Of a stretch of DNA of 64,000 nucleotides, positions 18,480 through 27,043 are shown piece after piece. Location: the NCBI RefSeq assembly GCF_007833635.1, contig NZ_CP031125.1:1240001-1304000 (forward strand), in the 5' to 3' direction. The position numbers and the translations under genes are program-made. Position 1 is the first letter of the stretch. Each line of letters starts with the position of its first letter. A model generated the notes under the pieces. That model was given only the letters and a program-made list of their open reading frames with translations, did not search any database and was not told where the DNA came from. The DNA comes from Candidatus Pelagibacter sp. FZCC0015 (lineage in GTDB: Bacteria; Pseudomonadota; Alphaproteobacteria; Pelagibacterales; Pelagibacteraceae).

Positions 18480-21400
18480 ATGACTAAAAACTTAAGAGTA
18501 AAATCCAGTGAGTACATTGATGAAACTAATAGAATTTCCTTTAAATTTAATGGCAAAACTTACCATGGGTTTAAAGGTGATACGTTAGCCTCAGCGTTAC
18601 TTGCAAACAATGTTCATTTAGTTGGAAGAAGTTTTAAATATCATAGACCAAGAGGAATTATGACTTCTGGTTCTGAAGAACCAAATGCCATAGTTCAAGT
18701 AAATCCTGGTACCAACAGAACAGAACCTAATGTTAGAGCAACAGAAGTCGAGATTTACGAAGGTTTAGAGGCATCCAGTCAAAATTGTTGGCCAAGTGTA
18801 GAATTTGATATTGGTGGAATAAACAATTTTCTCTCCCCTTTTTTTCCAGCAGGTTTTTATTACAAAACATTTATGTGGCCTGCTAGTTTCTGGGAGAAAT
18901 ATGAATTTTTTATACGACACTCAGCTGGTTTGGGGAAATCACCAACATCAAGTGACCCTGACATTTATGACCACCGAAATATTCACTGTGATGTATTGGT
19001 AGTAGGCGCAGGTATATCAGGAATATTAGCAGCAAAAAATGCAGCTAAAAATAATTTTAAAACGATGTTAGTTGATGAAAAAAATGAACTTGGTGGCTCA
19101 ACTATTTATGAAAACAATGAATTTAACAAAATTAATAATAAAACTCCTTCTGAATGGTTAAAAAAAGAAATAGAGGAACTTAAAAATATCAAAAATCTTG
19201 AGATAAAAACCAGAACAAGTGTAGCTGCTTATCATCAATATAATTATCTTTTGGCTAGAGAAAATCTAACTGATCATTTAGAGGCAAAAGATAAAACAAA
19301 TAAAATCAGACAAAGACTTCTTAAAATTAGAGCTAAGAAAGTTATTTTAGCTACAGGTGCATTAGAAAGACCTTTGATATTTAATAATAACGATAGACCA
19401 GGAATAATGCTTTCATCTGCTGTTAAAAAATACAGTGAATTTTATGGAGTTGCTTGTGGTAGTAAAAATGTATTTTTTACAAATAATGATAGTGCTTACG
19501 AAAGTGCTTTGTCACTATATAACAAAGGTATAAATGTTGAGGCAATTATTGATATAAGAGAACAATCTGAAAGTAAAATTGTAAAAAAAGTAAAAGAAGC
19601 AGGTATTAAAGTTTACTGGTCGCATTCGATTGTTGATACAGCTGGTTATAAAAGATTAAATAGTATTTCAATCATGAAACTATCTAATGATGGTACTTCA
19701 GTGACTGGAAGTAAAATTTCTATTTCATGTGATTGCTTGGGAGTTGCTGGTGGTTGGACACCTGCTGTACATTTATATACACAATCAGGTAGTAAACTTA
19801 AGTTTAATGAGGAAAAACAAATTTTCTTACCAAATCAGAATACATCCGATCAAATAAGTGTAGGATCTTGTGGTGGAGATTTTAAAATTGATGAAATCAT
19901 TAATAATTTAAATCAAAAGCTTAAAGATAATCTAAATATTAAAGAAACAGATTTAGATTATATTAGAGTTGAGATCGATCAGGAAAATTCAAAAAGAAAT
20001 ATTTGGTTACTTCCTTCTGATAAACCTATAGGCAAAACTAAACCATTTGTAGATTATCAAAACGATGCAACAGCTAAAGATATCAAATTAGCATTAAGAG
20101 AAGGTTTTAGATCTATTGAGCACGTTAAAAGATACACGACTACTGGTATGGGAACTGATCAAGGTAAACTAGGAAATATGCATGCATTAGGAATAATTGC
20201 AGATACTGCCGGCGTTAAAATGGGAGAATTAGGAACTACTACATTTAGACCTCCTTATACACCATTAACATTTGGAACTATTGTAGGTCGAAATGTAGGA
20301 AAGTTTTTTGATATTTTTAGAAGAACGCCAATGAATGATTGGCATGTTGAAAATAAAGCTGAATTTGAAAATGTAGGTCAATGGAAGAGAGCATGGTACT
20401 ACCCTATTAACGGAGAAACTATGCATCAAGCAGTGCAAAGAGAAAGTAAAGCTGCTAGAGAAAGTGCCGGTATATTAGATGCCTCTACTCTTGGTAAAAT
20501 TGATATTCAAGGAAGTGATGCTTCTGAATTTTTAAATAGAGTTTATACAAATGCTTGGTCAAAATTAGCTATAGGAAAATGTAGATATGGGCTAATGCTA
20601 AACGAGGATGGTATGGTTTATGATGATGGAGTTACAACAAGATTAGGTGAAAATCATTATATCATGACCACAACAACTGGTGGTGCTGCGAATGTTTTAG
20701 GAAAACTTGAAGATTATCTTCAAACAGAATGGCCTGAACTTGATGTTTACTTAACCTCTGTAACAGATCATTACGCTACAGCGAGTTTATGTGGACCTAA
20801 TAGTAAAAAAATTCTTAAAAAAATAATTCCTGATTTAGATTTATCAGATGAAAACTTTCCTCATATGTCATTCAAAGAGGCTCATATAGGTAATATCCAA
20901 TGCAGAATAATGAGAATTAGTTTTACTGGAGAACATAGCTACGAAATAAATGTTCAAGCAAGTTATGGAAAAGATTTATGGGAAAAGTGTATGGAAGCAG
21001 GTCAAGAATTTAACATTACGCCTTATGGAACTGAAACAATGCACTTATTAAGGGCAGAAAAAGGTTTCATTATTGTAGGTCAAGATACTGACGGAACAAT
21101 GACCCCTATCGATCTTCAAATGGATTGGATAGTAAGCAAGAAGAAATACGATTTCATAGGTAAAAGATCTCTTTATAGATCAGATACAATGAGAGAAGAT
21201 AGAAAGCAATTAGTAGGTTTATTAACAGAGGATCCAAATGAAGTTTTAGAAGAAGGAGCCCAAATAGTTTCTGAGTTAAATCAAAGTCCGGTTGAAATGC
21301 TAGGACATGTAACATCAAGTTATTTCAGTCCAAACCTAAAGAAATCAATAGCACTTGCAGTAGTTAGAGGTGGAAAAGATATGATGGGAAAAAAACTTTT

Positions 21401-21485
21401 TGTGCCCATGGAAAATAAAAATATTAATGTCACTGTTGCAAATCCAGTATTTTATGATGAAAAAAATGAGAGGTTAAATGCTTAA
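18480..21485 (+). CDS. soxA: Sarcosine oxidase, alpha subunit
   Basis: The 1001-residue alpha subunit binds NAD and folate. Region 1-110 is a ferredoxin-like domain lacking an iron-sulfur Cys cluster (GDTLASALLANNVHLVGRSF). A dinucleotide-binding motif follows (CDVLVVGAGISGILAAKNAA). A central oxidoreductase core comes next, and the last about 400 residues form a GcvT-type aminomethyltransferase/folate domain (e.g. GLMLNEDGMVYDDGVTTRLG). An upstream ATG at 18456 is in frame, but it lies inside soxD; the ATG at 18480 directly after the soxD stop is preferred. The gene overlaps soxG by 8 bp. Confidence 0.95.
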   Translation: MTKNLRVKSSEYIDETNRISFKFNGKTYHGFKGDTLASALLANNVHLVGRSFKYHRPRGIMTSGSEEPNAIVQVNPGTNRTEPNVRATEVEIYEGLEASSQNCWPSVEFDIGGINNFLSPFFPAGFYYKTFMWPASFWEKYEFFIRHSAGLGKSPTSSDPDIYDHRNIHCDVLVVGAGISGILAAKNAAKNNFKTMLVDEKNELGGSTIYENNEFNKINNKTPSEWLKKEIEELKNIKNLEIKTRTSVAAYHQYNYLLARENLTDHLEAKDKTNKIRQRLLKIRAKKVILATGALERPLIFNNNDRPGIMLSSAVKKYSEFYGVACGSKNVFFTNNDSAYESALSLYNKGINVEAIIDIREQSESKIVKKVKEAGIKVYWSHSIVDTAGYKRLNSISIMKLSNDGTSVTGSKISISCDCLGVAGGWTPAVHLYTQSGSKLKFNEEKQIFLPNQNTSDQISVGSCGGDFKIDEIINNLNQKLKDNLNIKETDLDYIRVEIDQENSKRNIWLLPSDKPIGKTKPFVDYQNDATAKDIKLALREGFRSIEHVKRYTTTGMGTDQGKLGNMHALGIIADTAGVKMGELGTTTFRPPYTPLTFGTIVGRNVGKFFDIFRRTPMNDWHVENKAEFENVGQWKRAWYYPINGETMHQAVQRESKAARESAGILDASTLGKIDIQGSDASEFLNRVYTNAWSKLAIGKCRYGLMLNEDGMVYDDGVTTRLGENHYIMTTTTGGAANVLGKLEDYLQTEWPELDVYLTSVTDHYATASLCGPNSKKILKKIIPDLDLSDENFPHMSFKEAHIGNIQCRIMRISFTGEHSYEINVQASYGKDLWEKCMEAGQEFNITPYGTETMHLLRAEKGFIIVGQDTDGTMTPIDLQMDWIVSKKKYDFIGKRSLYRSDTMREDRKQLVGLLTEDPNEVLEEGAQIVSELNQSPVEMLGHVTSSYFSPNLKKSIALAVVRGGKDMMGKKLFVPMENKNINVTVANPVFYDEKNERLNA

Positions 21486-22041
21486 TTACAATTCAGTTAT
21501 TAAAAATGAAATTAATCAAGAAATTATTTCAGTAAAAGAAATATCACCAGTAATGAAAATTAATTTAAGAGGTAAAAAAAGAGAATTTTTAACAAATATT
21601 GGTAAAAATCTTAATATGATCTTACCTACAGAGGCAAACACTTCAACAACGAGTGATAAATTAACAGCAATATGGCTTAGCCCAGATGAATGGATGATAG
21701 TTTCAAATGAACTTGTAAACAAAGATAACAATAAATACGAACTATATGAAATGTTATTTAATAGCATTTCAAAAACGAATTTAGGTGCTGTTGTTGATGT
21801 AACTGATCAATTTGTTCAATTGGAACTTAAAGGAAAAAATATTTATGAAATCTTTTCAGCAGGATCTCCCTTTAATTTTAATGAATTTAAAGAAAAAAAA
21901 GGATCAACAACTCAAACAGTTTTAAATCATATAGATGTAATTCTACACCATAAAGAAGAAAATGTAGTTAACCTATTTGTCAGACGATCATTTGCACAAC
22001 ATTTATGGGATTGGATTGAAGATAGCGGCTTGAGATTATAA
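21478..22041 (+). CDS. soxG: Sarcosine oxidase, gamma subunit
   Basis: The 187-residue gamma subunit is the small GcvT-like structural subunit of heterotetrameric sarcosine oxidase. The segments AIWLSPDEWMIVS, GAVVDVTDQFVQLELKG, and SFAQHLWDWIEDSG at the C-terminus are typical of SoxG. The start overlaps the soxA stop by 8 bp. It ends the operon and converges on the accessory locus after 23 bp. Confidence 0.92.
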   Translation: MLNYNSVIKNEINQEIISVKEISPVMKINLRGKKREFLTNIGKNLNMILPTEANTSTTSDKLTAIWLSPDEWMIVSNELVNKDNNKYELYEMLFNSISKTNLGAVVDVTDQFVQLELKGKNIYEIFSAGSPFNFNEFKEKKGSTTQTVLNHIDVILHHKEENVVNLFVRRSFAQHLWDWIEDSGLRL

Positions 22042-22064
22042 AAGGTTAAGAAATTAATACAAAA

Positions 22065-22631
22065 TTAACTATCTAATTTATTTATTTCTTTACATTGTTT
22101 ATGAGCTTCTAAAACAGAAGGAACAAGCTTATCTAAATTCCATCTATTTATTGATATAGCAAAATATTTACTAGCTTTAAAATCTATGCCGTCAATGATT
22201 TCAATCTCAAATCTTTGTTCCTCAATATAAAAATTATTTAATTTATAAATATATTCTTTAATTGGAAACGATCCTAAGGATAATAATACTCTATAACCCA
22301 TTAAAAATGGCTGTATATGATCCACATAAGCAGTAACTTCTTCTTCATTAATTTTTATTGGTATATTTTTGTTTAATAGTTGTTTTATATCCCCAGGCTG
22401 TTCATATGTGTAAAAAGTGAAATTATGCCAAACTTTTTCACAGTTATCTTTGGATTGAATAAAAAAATTTAAACTGTCTCCGTGAATTACTTCTCCATAT
22501 ACTCGTGCAAATGTTAAACTTTCGTATTTATCAATTGTCCACATATCATCTTCTTCAGCTTGAGCATGGTAGGCAAAAACAATAAAAAATAGCGATAAGT
22601 GTAGTAAAACAATAAGCAAAACTCTTTTCAT
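22065..22631 (-). CDS. Secreted protein of unknown function
   Basis: I do not recognise this 188-residue protein. The N-terminus (MKRVLLIVLLHLSLFFIVFAYHAQA) is a clear Sec signal peptide with a likely cut after AQA near residue 25, so it should be periplasmic or exported. The mature part is acidic/aromatic, with two Cys (in KDNCEKVW and HKQCKEI) that could pair. The middle looks beta-rich. It overlaps the preceding 61-residue gene by 4 bp (ATGA), so the two are probably co-translated. It is the last minus-strand gene of the accessory locus. Confidence 0.7.
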   Translation of the reverse strand: MKRVLLIVLLHLSLFFIVFAYHAQAEEDDMWTIDKYESLTFARVYGEVIHGDSLNFFIQSKDNCEKVWHNFTFYTYEQPGDIKQLLNKNIPIKINEEEVTAYVDHIQPFLMGYRVLLSLGSFPIKEYIYKLNNFYIEEQRFEIEIIDGIDFKASKYFAISINRWNLDKLVPSVLEAHKQCKEINKLDS

Positions 22632-22813
22632 GATTTAAGCTCCACTTTGTATCCATTTTTCTTAAATATTTTTATGATCTTGTCCCAAACTAGACTGTTG
22701 TGTTCACCTGGTCTTATTTCGAATTTAAATGATTGTTTGTAAACGGGGTTGCAGTTATCGTATGCGATATATGTACTGACATGACAGTACTTATAGACAC
22801 GGCCTATTTCCAT
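22628..22813 (-). CDS. Small protein of unknown function (61 aa)
   Basis: This 61-residue protein has no signal peptide or membrane helix and no family I recognise. It has three features: YCHVSTYIAYDNC with two Cys near the N-terminus, a basic C-terminus KIFKKNGYKVELKS, and a predicted alpha-beta ending. Translation is supported by a strong Shine-Dalgarno AAGGAG (22828-22823) 9 bp before the ATG at 22813, which is rarer in this genome than bare starts, and by the ATGA overlap with the next secreted-protein gene. Confidence 0.55.
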   Translation of the reverse strand: MEIGRVYKYCHVSTYIAYDNCNPVYKQSFKFEIRPGEHNSLVWDKIIKIFKKNGYKVELKS

Positions 22814-23026
22814 ATATTAGAACTCCTTAGGTTAGTTGATTTTTTAAAGGTAAGTAATTTGTAATTAGTTATGGTCTCAATCCTTTTCTGCTTACTTGAA
22901 TTACGCAACAAGGGAGATAATAAAAAAAGCGGAATTCTAAAGAAAAGGATTGAAATCCAATGCATATTGAAAGAAAACAAACTTTATTGTTTAGTTTGAG
23001 GTTGAAATTTGTTTAAAAAAAGTTTT
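22814..23026. other. 213 bp gene-poor gap inside the accessory locus
   Basis: This is the longest gap in the window. It separates the last membrane-protein gene of the main run from the 61-residue gene. It contains the Shine-Dalgarno of the latter, a 13 bp perfect inverted repeat (22877-22953) and a short palindrome GGATT-GA-AATCC (22947-22958). No tRNA or classical terminator is apparent. A promoter for the two downstream genes probably lies here, but I cannot place it. Confidence 0.5.
22877..22953. repeat. 13 bp perfect inverted repeat with 51 nt loop
   Basis: TCAATCCTTTTCT (22877-22889) is exactly complementary to AGAAAAGGATTGA (22941-22953). The stem can be extended by GCTT (22890-22893) pairing with AAGC (22927-22930) across a bulge, or by GAATT (22898-22902) pairing with AATTC (22933-22937). 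No T-run follows on either side, so it does not look like an intrinsic terminator. It may be a structured leader, a small RNA or a protein-binding site. Confidence 0.55.
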
Positions 23027-23389
23027 TTAATTAAAATTATTTTCTGAATGTTTTTTTGTTGAAAACAACAAACCTACTAAAAAACCTATAAAACACCAAA
23101 TGGGTCCTGATATTTCTAAATCGGTTATTCTTACAAAGTAATTTGTATAGTTAGTCCAAAATAAACTAATTGCCAAAAAAATAACACCAGCAATAAAGCC
23201 AGTAATTTTTTGTTTTTTATCTCCAACATTAAAAGATCCTCTAAGTCCAGAACCACCAAACCAGGCTATAATTGGAGCTAGGATACCTGAAATAGAAGCA
23301 GAAACAGATATATTTCCAAATGAAGTAATAGCTAAAATTATGGCAATTACGACATAAGCCATATGTAAAGTTGCAAAAATTTTATTCAT
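23027..23389 (-). CDS. Small multi-pass membrane protein of unknown function
   Basis: The 120-residue protein is mostly hydrophobic with about four membrane helices (near 5-27, 31-47, 60-78, 91-109) and a short polar C-terminus KKHSENNFN. A glycine-rich WFGGSGLRGSF turn lies between helices 2 and 3. I do not recognise a named family. It begins 3 bp after the stop of the Lys-tailed membrane protein gene, and is the last gene of the tightly packed minus-strand run before the 213 bp gap. Confidence 0.65.
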   Translation of the reverse strand: MNKIFATLHMAYVVIAIILAITSFGNISVSASISGILAPIIAWFGGSGLRGSFNVGDKKQKITGFIAGVIFLAISLFWTNYTNYFVRITDLEISGPIWCFIGFLVGLLFSTKKHSENNFN

Positions 23390-23392
23390 AAA

Positions 23393-23833
23393 TTATCTAG
23401 CTTTTTTCTTTTTCTTTATAACTTTCTTTTTAATTATTTTTTTAACTTTCTTTTTTGTAATAGTTTTTTGTTTTGGTGTAACGTTTATGGGGTCACTATC
23501 AGAGTAATTATTATTATTAAAACTATAATTACTTTCAGCTTTTTTCTCAAAAAGTGTGCTAATTGCACCAGTTACTAAAGCAGGCACAATAAATAATAAG
23601 CCTGGAGCGGCAAAGGCTAATGCTCCATACCAAGGCCATCCAAAAACATCCATTGCTCCAAAGAAAGTCCCGATAGTTAACGGGAACATTATTCTGAAAA
23701 CAAAACCTAATACTAATGCACCAATAGCAAAACCTGCCCCTAAATGGTATTCAATACCTATATAACCAACGTATATTTGAACTATTCCGACAAGGAGAAA
23801 AATTATTCCACTAAAAGCTCCAAGAAATGGCAT
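23393..23833 (-). CDS. Membrane protein with lysine-rich cytoplasmic tail
   Basis: The 146-residue protein has about three membrane segments (near 5-25, 32-60, 68-92), an Asn/Ser linker and a strongly basic C-terminus (residues 121-146) made almost only of Lys and a few hydrophobics, including KKVKKIIKKKVIKKKKK. By the positive-inside rule the tail should be cytoplasmic, where it could bind nucleic acid, acidic lipid or the acidic linker of the GYF_2-DUF805 protein encoded two genes upstream; this is inference. I recognise no named family. It is 3 bp before the next membrane gene. Confidence 0.62.
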   Translation of the reverse strand: MPFLGAFSGIIFLLVGIVQIYVGYIGIEYHLGAGFAIGALVLGFVFRIMFPLTIGTFFGAMDVFGWPWYGALAFAAPGLLFIVPALVTGAISTLFEKKAESNYSFNNNNYSDSDPINVTPKQKTITKKKVKKIIKKKVIKKKKKAR

Positions 23834-23874
23834 AAAAGACAGTAGATATAAAATTAATCTAAATCAATAAAATT

Positions 23875-24177
23875 CTAAATGTTTTTGTTCTTATAAAATA
23901 CAAAAATAGTAATAATATTAACTATAATCCATATAAATTTTTCATATAAATATACTGGAATAATCGGATTATACAAAATAGCTATAAAACCAAAAATCCA
24001 AATGTTTTTATTATCATTTTTTTTATAAAAATTATAAGCAAAGTATAAAGCAGAAACACTGACTACTAGTCTTGATAATGTATAATATCCAATTGGAAGT
24101 GGTAAAATTCCAATAACCAAAACAACAATAGGTGCTAACCAAAATATTTTATTGTTTTGATTTGAGATATTATTCAC
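23875..24177 (-). CDS. Small membrane protein, DUF6804-like
   Basis: The 100-residue protein has three to four membrane helices. The pattern LPLPIGYYTLSRL, then a helix rich in Ala/Tyr, then AILYNPIIPVYLYEKFIW and a final helix resembles the DUF6804 family (LP-GYY-R ... NPI-P ... W); that match is from memory and not searched. No function is known to me. It lies 5 bp after the GYF_2-DUF805 gene and 41 bp before the next gene, the largest gap in the main run. Confidence 0.6.
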   Translation of the reverse strand: MNNISNQNNKIFWLAPIVVLVIGILPLPIGYYTLSRLVVSVSALYFAYNFYKKNDNKNIWIFGFIAILYNPIIPVYLYEKFIWIIVNIITIFVFYKNKNI

Positions 24178-24182
24178 TTAAT

Positions 24183-25067
24183 TTATTTTTTTAATGGATT
24201 TTTTCCAAATCTATTTTCTTTATTATCTCCTGCAGTGCAAACTAAAATAAGAAGATAAACATAACAAAGTAATCCTATAATTAAAAAAATTATTTCTAAA
24301 GATTCTTGTCGACTTTGTGCAAATACAGTTTCTAATATACCCGCAGGTATAGGTATAGCCTGAAACCATCCACTTTTATTAATATCATGTAACCTTCTAG
24401 CAGTAACTGATATCCATGGTATCATTACAATTAAAAGGAAAATCATTAATAACCAAAACAATTGAGCATTAACAAATATTAGTCCAAAACCTATTGCATA
24501 ACCTAAAACAATAAAAAGAGTAAAATACCAGTATTCAGATCGACTTGCTCTACCTTTAAAGTCAAAGTATTTTTTAAAACATTTTTTTACAGCATCTGGA
24601 AAATTTAAGACCATAACATCCTCATCATCCTCATTATTTTGATTAAATTTTTCTGTATAATAATCAGATGTATCTTGATTTTCATTTTCGTTATCAAAAT
24701 TATTTTCTTCTTCTTCTTGTTGATCTGTTTTCTCAGTTGTATCATCATCAACCTCTACTTCCTCTTCGACTATTTCCTCTACATACTCATATTCATCTTC
24801 TTCAGGTTTTGGTTCTTTTTTTTCTTCTCCGGTAATAAATGATTTTATATCTCCTTTTGGTACTTCAGTTTCTTGAGTATCTTTATTTGAATCTTCTGCA
24901 GAAAAAACTAAACCTTCTATTGATGAAGCAGTTGTCCATTTACCTCTTAGACCTGCTTTTACTTTAGTTTCTTCATTTATAGTGTCACTATCTACTAAAG
25001 CTTGTAAACTTGATAAAGAATTTACTGTAATTTCTGAACCGTTATTATCTATGAATTTATAAATCAT
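24183..25067 (-). CDS. Membrane protein: GYF_2-like domain, acidic linker, DUF805
   Basis: The 294-residue protein has three parts. Residues 1-55 look like a GYF_2/DUF4339-type domain (WTTASSIEGL at its end), a small module thought to bind peptides. Residues 56-152 form a highly acidic Glu/Asp-rich linker with EEIVEEEVEVDDD. Residues 156-294 match DUF805: FDFKGRASRSEYW, several membrane helices, TARRLHDINKSGWF and the terminal GDNKENRFGKNP. DUF805 is widespread in bacterial membranes without a settled function. The start is 1 bp after the upstream coiled-coil gene. Confidence 0.78.
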   Translation of the reverse strand: MIYKFIDNNGSEITVNSLSSLQALVDSDTINEETKVKAGLRGKWTTASSIEGLVFSAEDSNKDTQETEVPKGDIKSFITGEEKKEPKPEEDEYEYVEEIVEEEVEVDDDTTEKTDQQEEEENNFDNENENQDTSDYYTEKFNQNNEDDEDVMVLNFPDAVKKCFKKYFDFKGRASRSEYWYFTLFIVLGYAIGFGLIFVNAQLFWLLMIFLLIVMIPWISVTARRLHDINKSGWFQAIPIPAGILETVFAQSRQESLEIIFLIIGLLCYVYLLILVCTAGDNKENRFGKNPLKK

Positions 25068-25068
25068 A

Positions 25069-27042
25069 TTAATTTGGGAAAATTATTTTTCCAACTCTTT
25101 CAACAACAAAACCAGCTCCTCCTCTTCTCAATACACAAGGTTCTGTCGTATAACTTGAACCTGTTGAAACAGCAAAAACACCTTTAAAGTCTCTGCTAGC
25201 TTTTTCAAAATCGAGATTCATATAAGTAGCCATATTTGACTTAACTGTTGAACCTGGAAAAGCAAAATACTTCTCACTAAATGTTACACACCATATTTCT
25301 GCTTTCTCAAATGCTCTAGATGAATTAACAAGAATTGTTTTTGTTCCCTCTTGCCTTTCTTTTCTGCTTAAAGCTAAACCATGCCATTTTTGTTTAAAAC
25401 CAGCAACTTTTGTGAAATCATCTAATGCTTCTTTATAATCTGATAGTAATTCATCATATTTTTCAGCAATTATCTCTTCTGGTGTTTTTGGTTTTTCTTC
25501 AACAATCTCCTCAGTTTTTAAAGGATTTTGTTGAGATCTTTGAGTGTTTCTGCTGACTGACTTGATTTGTTCTGATGTGCTTTTTAATTTACCTTCTAAA
25601 TCACTCTTTAAAGACTCAATTTTGCTCTCAGCATCTTGTTTTTCTTTTTTTCTTTTTTGACTAGAGTCATAAACAAAATATCCTACACCACAAATAATTA
25701 AAAATATAATTATACCTATAACAATTTCCATAATTGGAAATTGATTTTCTAATTCTTCCTCTAAGGTCTGAATCTCAGATTTTAATACATCGATATTATT
25801 TATAATATTTGTTTCTGCACTTTTCATATCAGAATTAAGTTCATCAATTTTTTTGAAAAACTTATCAATATCAAGTTCTCTGTCAGACAATCTATCCCAT
25901 TGAGTAAAATAACCTGGTTTCTTTTTTTTCCAAAATTTAGACCTGTGTTCTTTTTCAAAATGTTTACGTTTTTTTGAATCTTGAACCTCTTCATATAGAG
26001 CTTTTAATTCTCTATATGTTTTAAAATCCTTACCTTTTTTATTACTTATTTCTTTAAATTTTTGATCTATATCTTTTATTATATTATTATTTAGATATTC
26101 TCTTTTTGCTTTTTTAAGCAGAGCTGCTTTATCTTTGATTTGTTTCTCACCAACGTCAACAAAATCTAAAAAATCTTCAATCTCATTAAACTTTTCTTCA
26201 AAGTACTTGGTGAATCCATCATGTGATATTGTTAAAGCATTGACACTATTGTTGTATTTAGTAATTTTATCATCAAAGTTTTGTATTTTCTCTTTAATTT
26301 TTTTAATTAAAGGTGGTTTATTTTCTGCTATCCAATCTCTCTCCTCTTTAGCTTCTCTCTCTCTTTTCTCTTTTGCTTTTCTTTCTTTTTCTTCTTTAGC
26401 TTTTCTTTGCTTCTCTTCTTTAGCTTTTTTATTTTTAAGTCTCTTTTCTTCATCAATTATAAATTGTGCTTTTGCATAAATTAGAATTTTACCCTCTATT
26501 GATAAATTGATTTTACCAGTATCATAAATTTGACCTTCTATTTGAGCATCTTTGCCAGAATATCCATTAATTTGAGCTATCTCATCAAATAATGCTGGAT
26601 TACCTTTTTTATAAATATAGCTTTTTTCCCCTTCAGGAATTTCTTGAACACAATAGTAATTTAAAAGATCCTCAATAGTACTAACAGGTCCAATATAGGT
26701 GTTTTTATTTATTTTATTTTTTAATATGGAAAAATCTAATTCTTTTGGAGCTTCTTCAGCGTTACCATGATAAGAAATAACTTTGTAAATAAATTCTTTT
26801 TTTTTCTCTTCGGTGCTTTGATCCTCTGTTTCTTTTTTCTCTTTTTCTTGATCATTTATTTTTGGTATTTTTTCAACTTGAATAGTGCAATATTGAGATT
26901 GAATTTCTTTTTTCTTAATACCCTCTACATGATCAACGTCTATTTCTGAATTTCCTTGTTTATGAAATGCTATAGTATTTGAAGTAATTATTAAAAATGA
27001 GATTATTAAAGAAATAAAATATTTTACAAATATTTGAATCAT
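25069..27042 (-). CDS. Signal-anchored coiled-coil transmembrane protein
   Basis: I recognise no family for this 657-residue protein. Residues 1-25 look like a signal peptide or anchor. Residues 26-195 form an apparently extracytoplasmic domain with two Cys. Residues 198-240 are a charged KAKEEK-type helix, and 245-432 are largely coiled coil. A strong membrane helix spans about 436-458 (MEIVIGIIIFLIICGVGYFV), followed by a basic stop and another coiled coil (465-500). The last about 150 residues form a compact domain including FKGVFAVSTG and GGAGFVVERVG. It could link periplasmic partners to the cytoplasmic Hsp70-like and tubulin-like proteins (inference). Start and stop are within 2 bp of neighbours. 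Confidence 0.7.
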   Translation of the reverse strand: MIQIFVKYFISLIISFLIITSNTIAFHKQGNSEIDVDHVEGIKKKEIQSQYCTIQVEKIPKINDQEKEKKETEDQSTEEKKKEFIYKVISYHGNAEEAPKELDFSILKNKINKNTYIGPVSTIEDLLNYYCVQEIPEGEKSYIYKKGNPALFDEIAQINGYSGKDAQIEGQIYDTGKINLSIEGKILIYAKAQFIIDEEKRLKNKKAKEEKQRKAKEEKERKAKEKREREAKEERDWIAENKPPLIKKIKEKIQNFDDKITKYNNSVNALTISHDGFTKYFEEKFNEIEDFLDFVDVGEKQIKDKAALLKKAKREYLNNNIIKDIDQKFKEISNKKGKDFKTYRELKALYEEVQDSKKRKHFEKEHRSKFWKKKKPGYFTQWDRLSDRELDIDKFFKKIDELNSDMKSAETNIINNIDVLKSEIQTLEEELENQFPIMEIVIGIIIFLIICGVGYFVYDSSQKRKKEKQDAESKIESLKSDLEGKLKSTSEQIKSVSRNTQRSQQNPLKTEEIVEEKPKTPEEIIAEKYDELLSDYKEALDDFTKVAGFKQKWHGLALSRKERQEGTKTILVNSSRAFEKAEIWCVTFSEKYFAFPGSTVKSNMATYMNLDFEKASRDFKGVFAVSTGSSYTTEPCVLRRGGAGFVVERVGKIIFPN

Positions 27043-27043
27043 C

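Noticed and set aside
22871..22999. A 42-codon plus-strand ORF covering the 13 bp inverted repeat
   Set aside because: It has no ribosome binding site at a suitable distance, no recognisable motif or signal peptide, and runs antisense to the presumed operon leader. The inverted repeat explains the region better.
26344..26457. Tandem repeat in the coiled-coil gene
   Set aside because: The repeated KAKEEK-type codons reflect a charged single-helix protein segment; units are irregular and are not a DNA-level tandem array or CRISPR.
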